A DNA stretch of 64,000 bases from CAIKZY01 sp044374195 (GTDB lineage Bacteria; Actinomycetota; Actinomycetes; S36-B12): positions 1 to 64,000 of the forward strand of contig JBILOY010000002.1 of assembly GCA_044374195.1 (NCBI GenBank), given 5' to 3'. Every line of letters begins with the position of its first letter. Position 1 is the first letter of the stretch. Shown in pieces: positions 25,301-34,948 of the stretch. The translations under genes and the position numbers were made by a program. The notes beneath the pieces were generated by a model. The model worked only from the letters and a program-made list of their open reading frames with translations, was not told the origin of the DNA and did not search any database.

Positions 25301-26431
25301 GTGACCCCAGATAAATCACCCGTTCGACTAACCGCCGTGGATGCACCAGGACAGCCACCCGTGACCGCTGAGCTCGAGGAGCTCTACCGCGGATTCGAGA
25401 AGGAGATGCTCGTTCCCCTGTGGACCGAGATAAGCGGGCTCATGCCCCAGCATCCTCAGTCGAAGGCCAGCCCGCACCTGTGGCGCTGGAGCGATCTCCT
25501 GCCGCTCGCCCAACGCGCAGGCGAGTTGGTCCCGGTCGGACGCGGTGGCGAGAGGCGCGCGATCGCTCTCGCAAATCCCTCCTTGGGCGGACGACCCTTC
25601 GTAAGCCCCACGTTATGGGCGGCCATTCAGTACTTGATGCCCGGGGAGAATGCGCCGGAGCATCGACACACCCAGCACGCATTCCGCTTTGTCGTCGAAG
25701 GCGAGGGGGTCTGGACTGTGGTGGGACGAGATCCGGTGCCGATGCGCCGCGGCGATTTCCTGCCGCAAGCGGGCTGGAACTGGCATGCGCATCACAATGC
25801 CACCGATCACCCCATGGCCTGGATCGATGGGCTCGACATCCCCTTCCAGTACGTAACGGAGTCGCAGTTCTTCGAGTTCGGGCGAGAGGAGATCAGCGAC
25901 GCGGAGCGCACAACTCCGGAGCGCTCTCGTTCGCAGATGCTCTGGGGCCATCCGGGGCTGTCACCGATCGGTACCCGCCCGGAGACTCCCGGGACGCCAC
26001 TGCTCTCGTACCGCTGGGAGCACACCGACAGCGCATTGTCCGATCAGCTCGAACTCGAACGACTCGGTTTCGACGGCGTGACCGAACCAGGTCACGCTGC
26101 GGTTCGGTTCACCAATCCGATCAACGGGGGCGACGTACTACCGACCATTCGGGCTGAGTTCCATCGCCTTCGGCGAGGCGCCGAGTCTGCTCCTCGTCGC
26201 GAGGTCGGGTCGTCCGTGTACCAGGTATTCGATGGATCCGGAAGCGTCTCAGTCGGCACCGAGACCTGGAGCGTCAGCCGCGGTGACATGTTTGTGGTGC
26301 CCTCCTGGAAGGACTTCAGCGCAAAGTCAGAAGCCGGTACCACGGACTCCGATTCAGGTGGCCTCGATCTCTTCCGCTTCAGCGACGCCCCGATCTTCGA
26401 GGCCCTCGCACTCCACCGCTCAGGCGCCTAA
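25301..26431 (+). CDS. Gentisate 1,2-dioxygenase (bicupin)
   Basis: A ring-cleaving Fe(II) dioxygenase converting gentisate and O2 to maleylpyruvate. From GTG 25301 it has 376 residues, the family length; GTG 25361 is an alternative start. In the N-terminal cupin APEHRHTQHAFRFVVEG holds the iron histidines, and WNWHAHHNATDHP supplies the third. The second cupin spans SSVYQVFDGSGSVSVG to GDMFVVPSW. The conserved FTNPINGGDVLPT is diagnostic of the gentisate/1-hydroxy-2-naphthoate group. The next two genes encode the following two pathway steps, which strongly supports gentisate as substrate. Confidence 0.92.
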   Translation: MTPDKSPVRLTAVDAPGQPPVTAELEELYRGFEKEMLVPLWTEISGLMPQHPQSKASPHLWRWSDLLPLAQRAGELVPVGRGGERRAIALANPSLGGRPFVSPTLWAAIQYLMPGENAPEHRHTQHAFRFVVEGEGVWTVVGRDPVPMRRGDFLPQAGWNWHAHHNATDHPMAWIDGLDIPFQYVTESQFFEFGREEISDAERTTPERSRSQMLWGHPGLSPIGTRPETPGTPLLSYRWEHTDSALSDQLELERLGFDGVTEPGHAAVRFTNPINGGDVLPTIRAEFHRLRRGAESAPRREVGSSVYQVFDGSGSVSVGTETWSVSRGDMFVVPSWKDFSAKSEAGTTDSDSGGLDLFRFSDAPIFEALALHRSGA

Positions 26432-26478
26432 ACCACACGCTCATCCGCCACATCCACCCAAAAGAAGAGGAATCCCGC

Positions 26479-27315
26479 ATGAAGCTCGCCACCGCTCGCA
26501 TTCAGGGCTCGACCCGCGCAGTTCGCGTCGAAGCTGACTCGCTCATCGATCTCGGTCACGCAGATCTCGGCGAGCTGCTCGCGCGTCCGGACTGGAAGAA
26601 TCACGCGGCGACCAGCCAGGGAGCCAGCTACCCCATAGAAGGCACTGAGTTCGCGACCCTCATCACCCGTCCGTCAAAGGTGGTCTGCGTTGGGCTGAAC
26701 TACCGCACTCACATCACCGAGATGGGCCGGGATCTTCCCGAGCATCCGACCTTGTTCTCGAAGTTCTCCGACACCCTCATCGGCGCTACCGACGACATCA
26801 TGCGACCAGCCGAGACCGAGGCATTCGACTGGGAGGTCGAGCTCGCGGTGGTTATCGGCACCACCGTGCGACGTGCGAGCACGAAGCAAGCAGAGGAAGC
26901 AATCGCCGGATTCAGCGTACTCAACGACATCACCTGTCGCGACTGGCAGTTTCGCACCCGCGAATGGCTACAAGGCAAGAACTGGGACTCTTCGACTCCG
27001 GTGGGCCCGTACCTCGTCACCCCCGACGACCTTCCCGGCGGAGTGCGACCGACGGTTGACGTAAAGCTCACAGTCGACGGCGCTGTGATGCAATCGGATA
27101 ACACCAGTGACCTGCTCTTCGATCCTGTCTACCTCGTCGAGTACATCTCCACCATGATCCGACTCAATCCCGGAGACATCATCGCCACGGGCACCCCGGG
27201 CGGAGTCGGGCACGCCCGTAAGCCCGAGGTCTACCTGCACGGCGGCGAGTTCGTCGTGGCCGAGATCGCGGGCATCGGCGCGCTGGCCAATCACGTCAGG
27301 GCGGATGCCTCCTGA
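26479..27315 (+). CDS. Fumarylpyruvate hydrolase (FAH family)
   Basis: A 278-residue fumarylacetoacetate-hydrolase-fold enzyme; here probably fumarylpyruvate to fumarate plus pyruvate. VVCVGLNYRTHITEMG near 72-87 and the metal-binding FDWEVELAVVIG (E...E...D set) near 116-127 are conserved, as are NDITCRDWQ and GDIIATGTPGGVGHAR. Start ATG with GAGGAA upstream. It lies between the dioxygenase (47 bases) and the isomerase, sharing one base with the latter, so the three are one operon. Confidence 0.92.
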   Translation: MKLATARIQGSTRAVRVEADSLIDLGHADLGELLARPDWKNHAATSQGASYPIEGTEFATLITRPSKVVCVGLNYRTHITEMGRDLPEHPTLFSKFSDTLIGATDDIMRPAETEAFDWEVELAVVIGTTVRRASTKQAEEAIAGFSVLNDITCRDWQFRTREWLQGKNWDSSTPVGPYLVTPDDLPGGVRPTVDVKLTVDGAVMQSDNTSDLLFDPVYLVEYISTMIRLNPGDIIATGTPGGVGHARKPEVYLHGGEFVVAEIAGIGALANHVRADAS

Positions 27316-28028
27316 TGGCACGCACTCTTGAACAGTCCCGTCAGTGGATGCAGCTCGGTGCCGATCTCGTGAATAACGCCATTGCGAATTTCGACGAACG
27401 GGATCTCGCAGTAGATACCCAGCTGCCCGGGTGGACACGAAAGCACGTGATCGCACACCTGGCAGCCAACGGCGATGCCATCGGAAATCTCGTTCACTGG
27501 GCTGCGACAGGCCAGGTCACGCCGATGTACTCCTCCCCGGAGGCACGTGCCGCCGATATCGAGATCGGAAGTCGCAAGTCCGGCAGCGAACTCGTACTCT
27601 GGTTCGGCGAGTCGGCCGCCAAGCTCAATGCAGGAATGAGCGCACTCACGGCTGAGCAGTGGGGACACGAAATCGTCACTGCGCAAGGCCGAACCGTCCC
27701 GGCATCCGAGACGCCGTGGATGCGATCACGCGAGGTCATGATTCATGCAGTCGATCTTGACTCAGGTATTGAGTTCGACGATCTCCCGGAGGAATTCCTG
27801 CGCGCTCTCTGCGACGACATCGTCAACAAGCGAGCAAGTGTCGATGGCCCCGCGGCCATTGTTCTCATCAGTGACACCTCTGATGAATGGACACTTCCCG
27901 GTGCTGGCGATCCAGTACAGGTCACCGGTTCACTTGCGGCAATTACCGCGTACTTGGCCGGGCGTCAGTACTCCGGGCTCACCACGTCGGGCAACGACAA
28001 AATTCCCGCCCTCTCCGCCTGGCTGTGA
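27315..28028 (+). CDS. Mycothiol-dependent maleylpyruvate isomerase
   Basis: A 237-residue DinB/MDMPI-fold protein. The zinc-ligand set of the family is visible: the His in GWTRKHVIAHLAAN near residues 40-53, and the Glu and His in SREVMIHAVDLD near 140-150. A C-terminal MDMPI domain follows. The enzyme isomerises maleylpyruvate to fumarylpyruvate using mycothiol as cofactor, the actinobacterial substitute for glutathione. It starts on the last base of the hydrolase stop codon (TGATG overlap). Confidence 0.92.
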   Translation: MARTLEQSRQWMQLGADLVNNAIANFDERDLAVDTQLPGWTRKHVIAHLAANGDAIGNLVHWAATGQVTPMYSSPEARAADIEIGSRKSGSELVLWFGESAAKLNAGMSALTAEQWGHEIVTAQGRTVPASETPWMRSREVMIHAVDLDSGIEFDDLPEEFLRALCDDIVNKRASVDGPAAIVLISDTSDEWTLPGAGDPVQVTGSLAAITAYLAGRQYSGLTTSGNDKIPALSAWL

Positions 28029-28147
28029 TTCGTGCATCATTCCTGCGCAGAATCACGCAGTCCAAGCCAGGAATGACCAAGTACGGACGGTAGGCGAACA
28101 ACGCGCTAGGTTCGATATCACAGACGCCCTACTGTCAACTCACTCAC

Positions 28148-29464
28148 ATGATTGCGGATGCCATGACACAGTCACTTGAGGAAGTCCCCCTCATCCCAGA
28201 CATGCCCCATCCGGTTTCAGAGTGGAGCGAGTTCATCGCACGCGCGTCAACCTGCGGCCCCATGTTTCGGTTTCTGCTCAACGGTGAGGTTGCCCTGTGG
28301 CTCAATGATGCGACCTTGATGCGAATGCTCCTAAAGGCGCCCTTCTCGGAGGTCGGAGTCGGCCCGCTCATGAGGGAAGCCGAATCCGCGGGAGGCCTCG
28401 GCTTCGCGATCACCTTGAACTACAGCGATTCCTGGCGGCCGCGGCATCGGGTTCTACAACGTCCTCTCTCTCATCGAGGCGTCAGGGAACTGGGTCCTCT
28501 TCTTCAGGACTCCCTGCGCACGTCAATTGCGGCGTGGAGACCGTCGAATGACTTCGACCCGGACACGATGATGACCGATCTCATTCTCGATGCCCTGGGC
28601 GCGACTCTTTTCTCCGGCGATCACCGAGAATTCATCGACGTTATTCATACATTCGATGCGGAGCGTAATGCCGCCTTTGTCATGATCAGCCAGGACCCCG
28701 CATACATCCCCTCAGACCGCCCCGAGTTCGCGCAGGCGCTTGGAGCACTCGATGCATTCATGTATTCGATGATCTCCGCTCGTCGAGCGGCACCGCGCGA
28801 GGATCTCTTGAGCCGCATCGTGACATCCGCCCTGCAAGGTGATGAGCCGATGAGCGACCAAGAACTGCGCGATGAGTTGGTGGGGCTGATCTATGCCGGC
28901 CACAAGACCACGGCGAACACCTTGGCGTTCGCGGCCTGCATCCTTGCCACGCACCCCGATATCCAGGAGGCACTAGCAGCTCAGGTGGCGGCTATAGCTG
29001 GCGCACCGGACTTCCACGAGCGCTGGGAGGAAGCAGTTCCGCTGGCCTCCGAAATCGTCACTGAGACACTTCGCCTCTATCCAGTGGGCGACCTCATTGA
29101 CCGCACCGTGGTGGGCACCTTCGACATGAACGGCGTGGTCCTGCCCGAGGGCCTACCCGTTCTTTTCAGCACGTGGATACCCCATCACAACCCCGAGGCA
29201 TTCGAGGCGCCTGAGGAATTCTCCACATCACACTGCCCGGCCGGCCGCATGACGGACATGCAGAAGGACAGCTACCTTCCGTTCAGCACCGGGCCCAAGG
29301 TGTGTACCGGCATCCATCTCGCAACATACGAAGCCGGGCTTGCCCTCGCCCTCCTTGCGGAACGCTGGTCTCTCGTGTCACAAGACCACGAGGCCCTCTC
29401 ACTGGCACGTGACATGTTGCTCCACGCCAGGCCCTGGCCGAGGTTGTCCCTAGTCGCTCGCTAG
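28148..29464 (+). CDS. Cytochrome P450 with atypical I-helix
   Basis: A 438-residue soluble bacterial P450. Heme-binding FSTGPKVCTG places the cysteine thiolate ligand at residue 386; the K-helix ExxR is ETLR (306-309); a C-helix WRPRHR contacts the heme propionates. The I-helix, normally (A/G)Gx(D/E)T, reads AGHKTT with Lys253 in place of the acid used for proton delivery to bound oxygen; the codon AAG is at 28904-28906. There are no redox partners in the window. It follows the gentisate operon after 119 bases and may perform an upstream hydroxylation or demethylation (inference). Starts at 28148 or 28163. Confidence 0.93.
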   Translation: MIADAMTQSLEEVPLIPDMPHPVSEWSEFIARASTCGPMFRFLLNGEVALWLNDATLMRMLLKAPFSEVGVGPLMREAESAGGLGFAITLNYSDSWRPRHRVLQRPLSHRGVRELGPLLQDSLRTSIAAWRPSNDFDPDTMMTDLILDALGATLFSGDHREFIDVIHTFDAERNAAFVMISQDPAYIPSDRPEFAQALGALDAFMYSMISARRAAPREDLLSRIVTSALQGDEPMSDQELRDELVGLIYAGHKTTANTLAFAACILATHPDIQEALAAQVAAIAGAPDFHERWEEAVPLASEIVTETLRLYPVGDLIDRTVVGTFDMNGVVLPEGLPVLFSTWIPHHNPEAFEAPEEFSTSHCPAGRMTDMQKDSYLPFSTGPKVCTGIHLATYEAGLALALLAERWSLVSQDHEALSLARDMLLHARPWPRLSLVAR

Positions 29465-29488
29465 TTCGCGAAGACTCGCTTACTCGGC

Positions 29489-31270
29489 TTACGAGCCGGA
29501 CGCGAGCGGGGCGATGATCGACGGTGTATCGCGGATCAGAGTCTGCGTGTACTCGTGGCGCGGATGCTGGAGGGTATCGGCGGCGGACCCCTCCTCGACG
29601 ACATGCCCTGCGCGGAGCACGATCACTCGATGGGCGATCGTGCGCACCAAGGCGAGATTGTGCGTGACGAAGAGCACAGAGAGCCCCTGCTCGCGCTGGA
29701 GTCCCTCCAGTAGTTCGATGATGGCCGCCTGCACAGATACATCGAGGGCCGAGGTGATCTCATCGCAGATCAGGACTTCGGGCTCGCAGACGAGTGCACG
29801 GGCAATTCCCACGCGCTGACGCTCACCACCGGAGAGCTGATCGGGGAACCGTGGTCCAAATGATGGGCCCAGGCCCACCTGCTCGAGTGCCTCGAATACC
29901 CGCTCGCGCCGAGCGGCGGCGGCGGTCTTCGGTGCGCCCAGTAGTGGGGCTTCAACTGATTCGAAGATCGTCCGCCGCGGGTTGAGGGACGACCTGGGGC
30001 TCTGGAAGACGTACTGCAGTGCATGACGCTGGGCCAGTGAGCGTGCGTGAATATCCAGCGGCATCTCCTCGCCATTGAGGCGCAGTCGCCCGGTGACCTG
30101 AGCCGAGAGACCGATCAGTGATCGGGCGAGCGTGGTCTTCCCGGATCCACTCTCTCCGACGAGCGCCAGGCACTCACCTCGACCAATGCTGAGGGAGGTG
30201 CCGTGCACGACCTCGCGGCCGTTGTAGCCGGCCCTGATGTCCTCCGCCTGGAGGATCGGCACATCGTTCGCGAGCACCAGCTCGGAGCGCACAGTGAGCG
30301 GGCTGCGCTCGGTCGTGACGTCAGCAGCGAACCAGCAGGCTGCCTCGTGCTCCGGCCCGACTACTACCTGCGCGGGAATCTCCTCGCGGCATCGGTCCCC
30401 TGCCTGCGAGCAACGGTCGGCGAAGGCGCACCCGTGCGGGCGGTGACCGACGCGTGGAGCCACGCCGGGGATCGGCTGCAGCTCAAGGCGGGTGCGGACA
30501 TCGGGTGTTGTCGCCATCAGTGCGCGCGAGTACGGATGCGCTGAATTGTGGAACACCGTCCGCACAGGCCCCTGCTCCACAATGCGACCTGCATACATGA
30601 CGATGAGCCGGTCAGCGAGATCCTCCACGACGGCAAGGTCATGAGTGACATAGAGCATGGCGACGTCATGCTCCTTGGCAAGTCGGCGCACGGAGGCAAG
30701 GATGTGAGCCTGCGTCGTGACATCGAGGCCGGTCGTCGGTTCATCGAGAACGACGCAAGCGGGCTTGCAGGCGAATGCCATGGCGATGCACACCCGCTGC
30801 CGCTGACCACCGGAGAGCTCATGCGGGTACCGGTCCAGAAGTCCGTCGATGTCGTCTAGTCCGGCATCGCGAAGCAACTCCGCAAGTCGCGCAGCCCAAT
30901 CAATATCGGCTGTCGACTCATGTGCCTTCACGGCCTCGCGCAGATGCCGACCGACGGTCATGCATGGGTCGAGTGCGGCGGCGGGATCCTGCGGAACATA
31001 GGAAATCACCCGGCCTCGCGCGGAGCGGAGCGCTCCCCCGGATAGGCCCAGAATGTCAACGCCGTCGATGGTGACACTGCCCTGAACGATCTCGGCACCC
31101 TTGCGCGTGTGTCCGAGCATCGCGGTGGCCACCGTGGTCTTGCCCGAGCCTGACTCACCCACCAGGCCCACGATCTCACCTGAGCCGATGATGAAATTCG
31201 CGTCCGTGACGACATCAGCTTTCGAGCTGGTGAGCGCCACTTGAAGTCCGCTGACGACGACCCGACTCAT
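29489..31270 (-). CDS. ABC importer ATPase with two fused ATP-binding domains (DppD-DppF type)
   Basis: A 593-residue fusion of two ABC ATPases of the oligopeptide/nickel family. Each half has Walker A GESGSGKTT, the first near residue 40 and the second near 370. Signatures are LSGGQRQR and LSGGERQR, and Walker B motifs VVLDEPTTGLD and LICDEITSALD. Between them is the Opp/Dpp C-terminal element with four cysteines (CAFADRCSQAGDRC). It powers the permease pair encoded just upstream, whose stop overlaps its start by four bases. Confidence 0.95.
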   Translation of the reverse strand: MSRVVVSGLQVALTSSKADVVTDANFIIGSGEIVGLVGESGSGKTTVATAMLGHTRKGAEIVQGSVTIDGVDILGLSGGALRSARGRVISYVPQDPAAALDPCMTVGRHLREAVKAHESTADIDWAARLAELLRDAGLDDIDGLLDRYPHELSGGQRQRVCIAMAFACKPACVVLDEPTTGLDVTTQAHILASVRRLAKEHDVAMLYVTHDLAVVEDLADRLIVMYAGRIVEQGPVRTVFHNSAHPYSRALMATTPDVRTRLELQPIPGVAPRVGHRPHGCAFADRCSQAGDRCREEIPAQVVVGPEHEAACWFAADVTTERSPLTVRSELVLANDVPILQAEDIRAGYNGREVVHGTSLSIGRGECLALVGESGSGKTTLARSLIGLSAQVTGRLRLNGEEMPLDIHARSLAQRHALQYVFQSPRSSLNPRRTIFESVEAPLLGAPKTAAAARRERVFEALEQVGLGPSFGPRFPDQLSGGERQRVGIARALVCEPEVLICDEITSALDVSVQAAIIELLEGLQREQGLSVLFVTHNLALVRTIAHRVIVLRAGHVVEEGSAADTLQHPRHEYTQTLIRDTPSIIAPLASGS

Positions 31271-32154
31271 TGGCCCACCCGCTCATCGACGCCGGAGACT
31301 GCGCGAGCAATGCCGTCGCCGACCAAGCTGACGCCCACGGCCAGGATCGCCACGAGGAATACAGGTGCGAGCACCGACCATGGCTGAACCACCAATCCGA
31401 TCCGGTTCTCATTGATCATCAGGCCCCAGTCCGGGAATGGCGGTTGCACGCCAAAGCCCACGAAGGACAGGGCCGCGATGATGGCGACGGACCAGGCAAG
31501 TCGAATCGTGGCCTCGACCGCCAGCGGAGTCGTGAGGTTTGGCAGTACCTCGCGCATCAGGATCCGAGATTTCGGAGTAGCGATCGCCTCGGCGGCCTCG
31601 ATGTATTCCTGGCGTACGCAGTCTGCGGTGAGACTACGTGTCAGTCTCGCGACGCGAGGGATGTGCGTGAGCGCGACGACAAGGACGATCAGCCAGGGAA
31701 GAGGTCCGAGCATGGACACGAACACGACAGCGAGAACGATCTGCGGGAAAGCGAGGATGACATCCATCAGCCACATCAGCGAACCGTCGACGCGGCGACG
31801 GCTATAGCCGGCAATCATTCCGATAGCGAGTCCGATCAACACGCCAAGGATCGTGGCGGTCAAGGACATCCACAGCAGGGTGCGGCCGCCGTGCAGCACT
31901 CGCTGAAGAACGTCCTGTCCGAGGAAGTCGGTGCCCAGAAGAGCCTCTCCGGTGGGGCCGATGAAGGGTGCGCCGACAAATTCATTGGGGTCACCGCGGC
32001 TGAGGAGCGGTCCGAAGAGCGCTAATGCGATGACGAACCCACTAAGGACGAGGCCTACACGCGTTCGGGGCTGCCGAAGAGCAGTGCGCCAGGTAACCGA
32101 CCATGCGGAACGGGGCCGTTGCTCGGCCTGCGCATTCGTCTGTGCGGATGTCAT
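31267..32154 (-). CDS. ABC importer permease, DppC type
   Basis: A 295-residue inner-membrane permease with an N-terminal OppC_N segment (RVGLVLSGFVIALALFGP) and about six membrane helices. The EAA loop that contacts the ATPase reads EAAEAIATPKSRILMREVLPN near 190-210. It is the second half of the translocation channel together with the upstream DppB-type subunit. It overlaps both neighbours by four bases, consistent with one tightly coupled operon. Confidence 0.94.
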   Translation of the reverse strand: MTSAQTNAQAEQRPRSAWSVTWRTALRQPRTRVGLVLSGFVIALALFGPLLSRGDPNEFVGAPFIGPTGEALLGTDFLGQDVLQRVLHGGRTLLWMSLTATILGVLIGLAIGMIAGYSRRRVDGSLMWLMDVILAFPQIVLAVVFVSMLGPLPWLIVLVVALTHIPRVARLTRSLTADCVRQEYIEAAEAIATPKSRILMREVLPNLTTPLAVEATIRLAWSVAIIAALSFVGFGVQPPFPDWGLMINENRIGLVVQPWSVLAPVFLVAILAVGVSLVGDGIARAVSGVDERVGQ

Positions 32155-33182
32155 GCTCCCACCCCCCTCAGACGTGGCGTAAGGCGTACGACGAGGAGGT
32201 CAGCGAGCAGATTCACCACGACGTACACCGCAGCAAGGAACAGCGCAGTCGCCTGGATCAGCGGAAGATCGCGGGCCGACACCGCTTCAAGTAGAAGCCC
32301 GCCGAGTCCGGGGAAGCGGAAGACGTACTCGATAACCACGATGCCGCCGGCGAGATAGGCGAGCATCAGTGCGGTGCCATGCACCACAGGAACCATGGAG
32401 TTGCGCAGTGCGTGATTGACCAGGATGCGTCGCTCGGGTATTCCGCGAAGGCGGGCGGTCAGCACATACTCGGAGTCCAGGGCATCAATAAGCGAGGCTC
32501 GGACCAGCCTGATGAGGTAAGGCGAGATTGCCAGTACAAGAGCAAGGGTCGGGAGGACCAGCGCTGCGGGATTGGAGAAGGCAGACTCCTCCGGCGGGAA
32601 TATGGACACCGCCGGGAGGATCTTCATCACACCGGTGGCGAAGAGCACGACCAGGCCCAGGCCGATTACGAACTCTGGCAACGCATTAAAGGTCAAGCTC
32701 GTGACCGAGATCCCCTGGTCGAGGGGTCCGTCACGCCGGGCGGCAGAGATGCTGCCGAGCAGGATGCTGATTGGCAGGGCGACGACGATGGCGCAGAGAG
32801 CGAGCGCAATGGTGTTCATGGCACGCGGAACGAGAAGTTCTTCGACCGATCGATTGTTCACGAGCGACAGTCCAAAGTCACCGGTCACGAAGTTGCGCGC
32901 CCAGTCCAGGTACTGCTCGAGCGCAGGGCGGTCGAGCCCGAGCTGGGCCCGCAGTGCCTCGAGTTTTTCCGGTGTCGCATCGCGCCCGAGGATTGACTTC
33001 GCCGCATCACCTGGAAGTACCTGGGTTGCCAGGAAGATCAGGATTGACACCGCGAACAACGTGAGGAACCCCCCGCCGATGCGCCGTACCCACCAGGGAA
33101 CGACGCGACGGCGAGGGGATCCCTCGACTGGATTCGAGATTGAGTCCGTACGTTCGGAAAGGCCAGATTCAGCAGATGTCAC
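32151..33182 (-). CDS. ABC importer permease, DppB type
   Basis: A 343-residue permease. The first membrane helix (FLTLFAVSILIFLATQVLPGD) and the extracytoplasmic domain typical of DppB are followed by further helices. The EAA-like loop reads TARLRGIPERRILVNHALRNS, and the C-terminus has IEYVFRFPGLGGLLLEAV. It pairs with the DppC-type subunit, whose ATG overlaps its stop by four bases, and is itself coupled by four bases to the upstream binding-protein gene. Confidence 0.94.
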   Translation of the reverse strand: MTSAESGLSERTDSISNPVEGSPRRRVVPWWVRRIGGGFLTLFAVSILIFLATQVLPGDAAKSILGRDATPEKLEALRAQLGLDRPALEQYLDWARNFVTGDFGLSLVNNRSVEELLVPRAMNTIALALCAIVVALPISILLGSISAARRDGPLDQGISVTSLTFNALPEFVIGLGLVVLFATGVMKILPAVSIFPPEESAFSNPAALVLPTLALVLAISPYLIRLVRASLIDALDSEYVLTARLRGIPERRILVNHALRNSMVPVVHGTALMLAYLAGGIVVIEYVFRFPGLGGLLLEAVSARDLPLIQATALFLAAVYVVVNLLADLLVVRLTPRLRGVGA

Positions 33183-34765
33183 GACATCCAGGCCCGCGCG
33201 AAGTCGTACGAGGTGAGCGGCAGTCCGTACTTGTCAGGCACGAAGCCATTCACGCCGGGCGCCACCGCGTCGACGACTGTTGCGTAGGTCCAGATGAGAT
33301 TGCCACCGCGGTCAAACTCGATCTTCTGCATCTGATCTGCGATGTCCTTGCGCTTTGCCTCGTCAAGCTCGGCAACACCCTTCTTGTACAGGGAGTTGTA
33401 CTCCGCATCGTTGAAATGCGTGATGTTGTAGGTGCTGGTCGGGAGCTGGTTGAGGCCGACCTGAATGAAGTACTCATTCGCGTTGAAGAAGTCGCCGGAG
33501 AAGGGCCACTTGCCGTAGCCCTCGAAGTAGGCGGGGAGATCCATCTTCTTGAGATTGACCGTGACGCCTGCCTCCTTGGCCTGCTGGACAAGAACCTGCG
33601 ACGCCTCGACGGTGCCAGCGATGTAAGGCGCGGTGGCCAACTCGACAGTGAGGTCGGACTTTCCGGCCGACTTCAGCAAGCTCTTCGCCTCCTCGATGTT
33701 CTGCTCGCGGACAAGCGCCGAGTCGTACATCGGGTCGTACTTGTTGAACAGGTCGTTGCCGACCTGCCCGTATCCGGCAAGTGCCTGGTCGATCATCTGC
33801 TGGCGATCGACCAGCAGGCGCATGGCCTGGCGAACACGGACATCGGTGAAGGGCTCCTCGTCGACCGCCATGGCGAAGAATCGGGTAGCGCCGCTCAGCG
33901 ACTCGATGATCTGCATCATGCCGTCTGCCTGCACCGCTGCGATCTGTCCGGGCGGGAGCGCCTCGGTGGCCTGGATCTGACCTGCGAGAAGTGCATTGAT
34001 GCGCGGTGCATCGTCGTTGAAGGAGACGAAGTCCAACTCGTCGAGCCACACGTCGCCGAAGTAGTTCTCGAATCGCTTCATCGAGGTGAGCTCGCCTGGA
34101 GTGAAGGCCTTGAGCTCGAACGGACCGGAACCGACCGGCTTCGCCGGGTCGTAGCCCATCGGGACAATGCCCGAGGCGATCATCGCGAAGGGCTCAGTGA
34201 AGATGGCCGTAGGCGACTTCAGGTTGAACTGGACAGTGCGCGCATCGAGCGCCTTCATTCCGGCCGGATCCACCCAAGGCATGAGCTCGGCAACGGCGCC
34301 CTTCAGTTCGAAGATGCGCTGCACGGTGAAGATGAGATCCTCTGCGGTAATGGACTTTCCGTTGTGGAACTCGGCACCATCAACGAGACGAACCGTCCAG
34401 GTCTTGCCCGTACTGTCCGGCTCGGCTGACTCGGCGAGACTCGGGAAAAGGTCGAGGGTCTCGGGGTCGCGCTTGAAGAGGGTGGCGTAGAGATTCAGCG
34501 AGCGTGCGAGATCAGAGTTTGCGAGGATGCCCACGTGCGCATCGGCCGTTTCCATCGGACCGCCGCCTCCAAGGCCGACGCGCAGGAGTCCACCGCGCTT
34601 CGGGGTCCCGGCTGCCAGGGTCGCGCTTGCGATCGCGCTCGCGCCCGCAGTTGCACTTCCCGAGGAGCCACCGCAGGCTGCGAGCAGCGGCACGGCTGCC
34701 GCAGCGCCACCGACGGCGGCTGATGCCGCGAGGAATGATCGACGGTTCAGTGGAAGCTTGCTCAT
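33179..34765 (-). CDS. Family 5 ABC solute-binding lipoprotein
   Basis: A periplasm-side (surface-anchored) binding protein of about 528 residues. The N-terminus has a twin-arginine-like NRRSFLAASAA followed by a hydrophobic stretch and the lipobox LLAAC, so it is probably exported by Tat and lipidated. The SBP_bac_5 core includes SLAESAEPDSTGKTWTVRL and FHNGKSITAEDLIFT. The family binds di- and oligopeptides, nickel, opines and other small solutes. First gene of the four-gene transporter operon. I prefer ATG 34765 over the upstream TTG at 34771. Confidence 0.93.
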   Translation of the reverse strand: MSKLPLNRRSFLAASAAVGGAAAAVPLLAACGGSSGSATAGASAIASATLAAGTPKRGGLLRVGLGGGGPMETADAHVGILANSDLARSLNLYATLFKRDPETLDLFPSLAESAEPDSTGKTWTVRLVDGAEFHNGKSITAEDLIFTVQRIFELKGAVAELMPWVDPAGMKALDARTVQFNLKSPTAIFTEPFAMIASGIVPMGYDPAKPVGSGPFELKAFTPGELTSMKRFENYFGDVWLDELDFVSFNDDAPRINALLAGQIQATEALPPGQIAAVQADGMMQIIESLSGATRFFAMAVDEEPFTDVRVRQAMRLLVDRQQMIDQALAGYGQVGNDLFNKYDPMYDSALVREQNIEEAKSLLKSAGKSDLTVELATAPYIAGTVEASQVLVQQAKEAGVTVNLKKMDLPAYFEGYGKWPFSGDFFNANEYFIQVGLNQLPTSTYNITHFNDAEYNSLYKKGVAELDEAKRKDIADQMQKIEFDRGGNLIWTYATVVDAVAPGVNGFVPDKYGLPLTSYDFARAWMS

Positions 34766-34948
34766 GAGCAACTCGCCTTCTCTTGGGGTACATACGGTTG
34801 GTAGCCGGTGAATACTTCGAGTGATGCCTTCGACGCGCTAGCGCCGATCACCACCCATCGTGTTACTGCAAGTTACTCAAGTTTTCTCTCTCTCACACCC
34901 GATTCCTCACCGCGGGGAGCATTCCGTCAATGCCTATTTGGTTGCGTG

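Noticed and set aside
33140..34429. 429-residue plus-strand frame opposite the solute-binding protein gene
   Set aside because: Antisense shadow; the minus-strand product has a lipobox and clear family-5 motifs.
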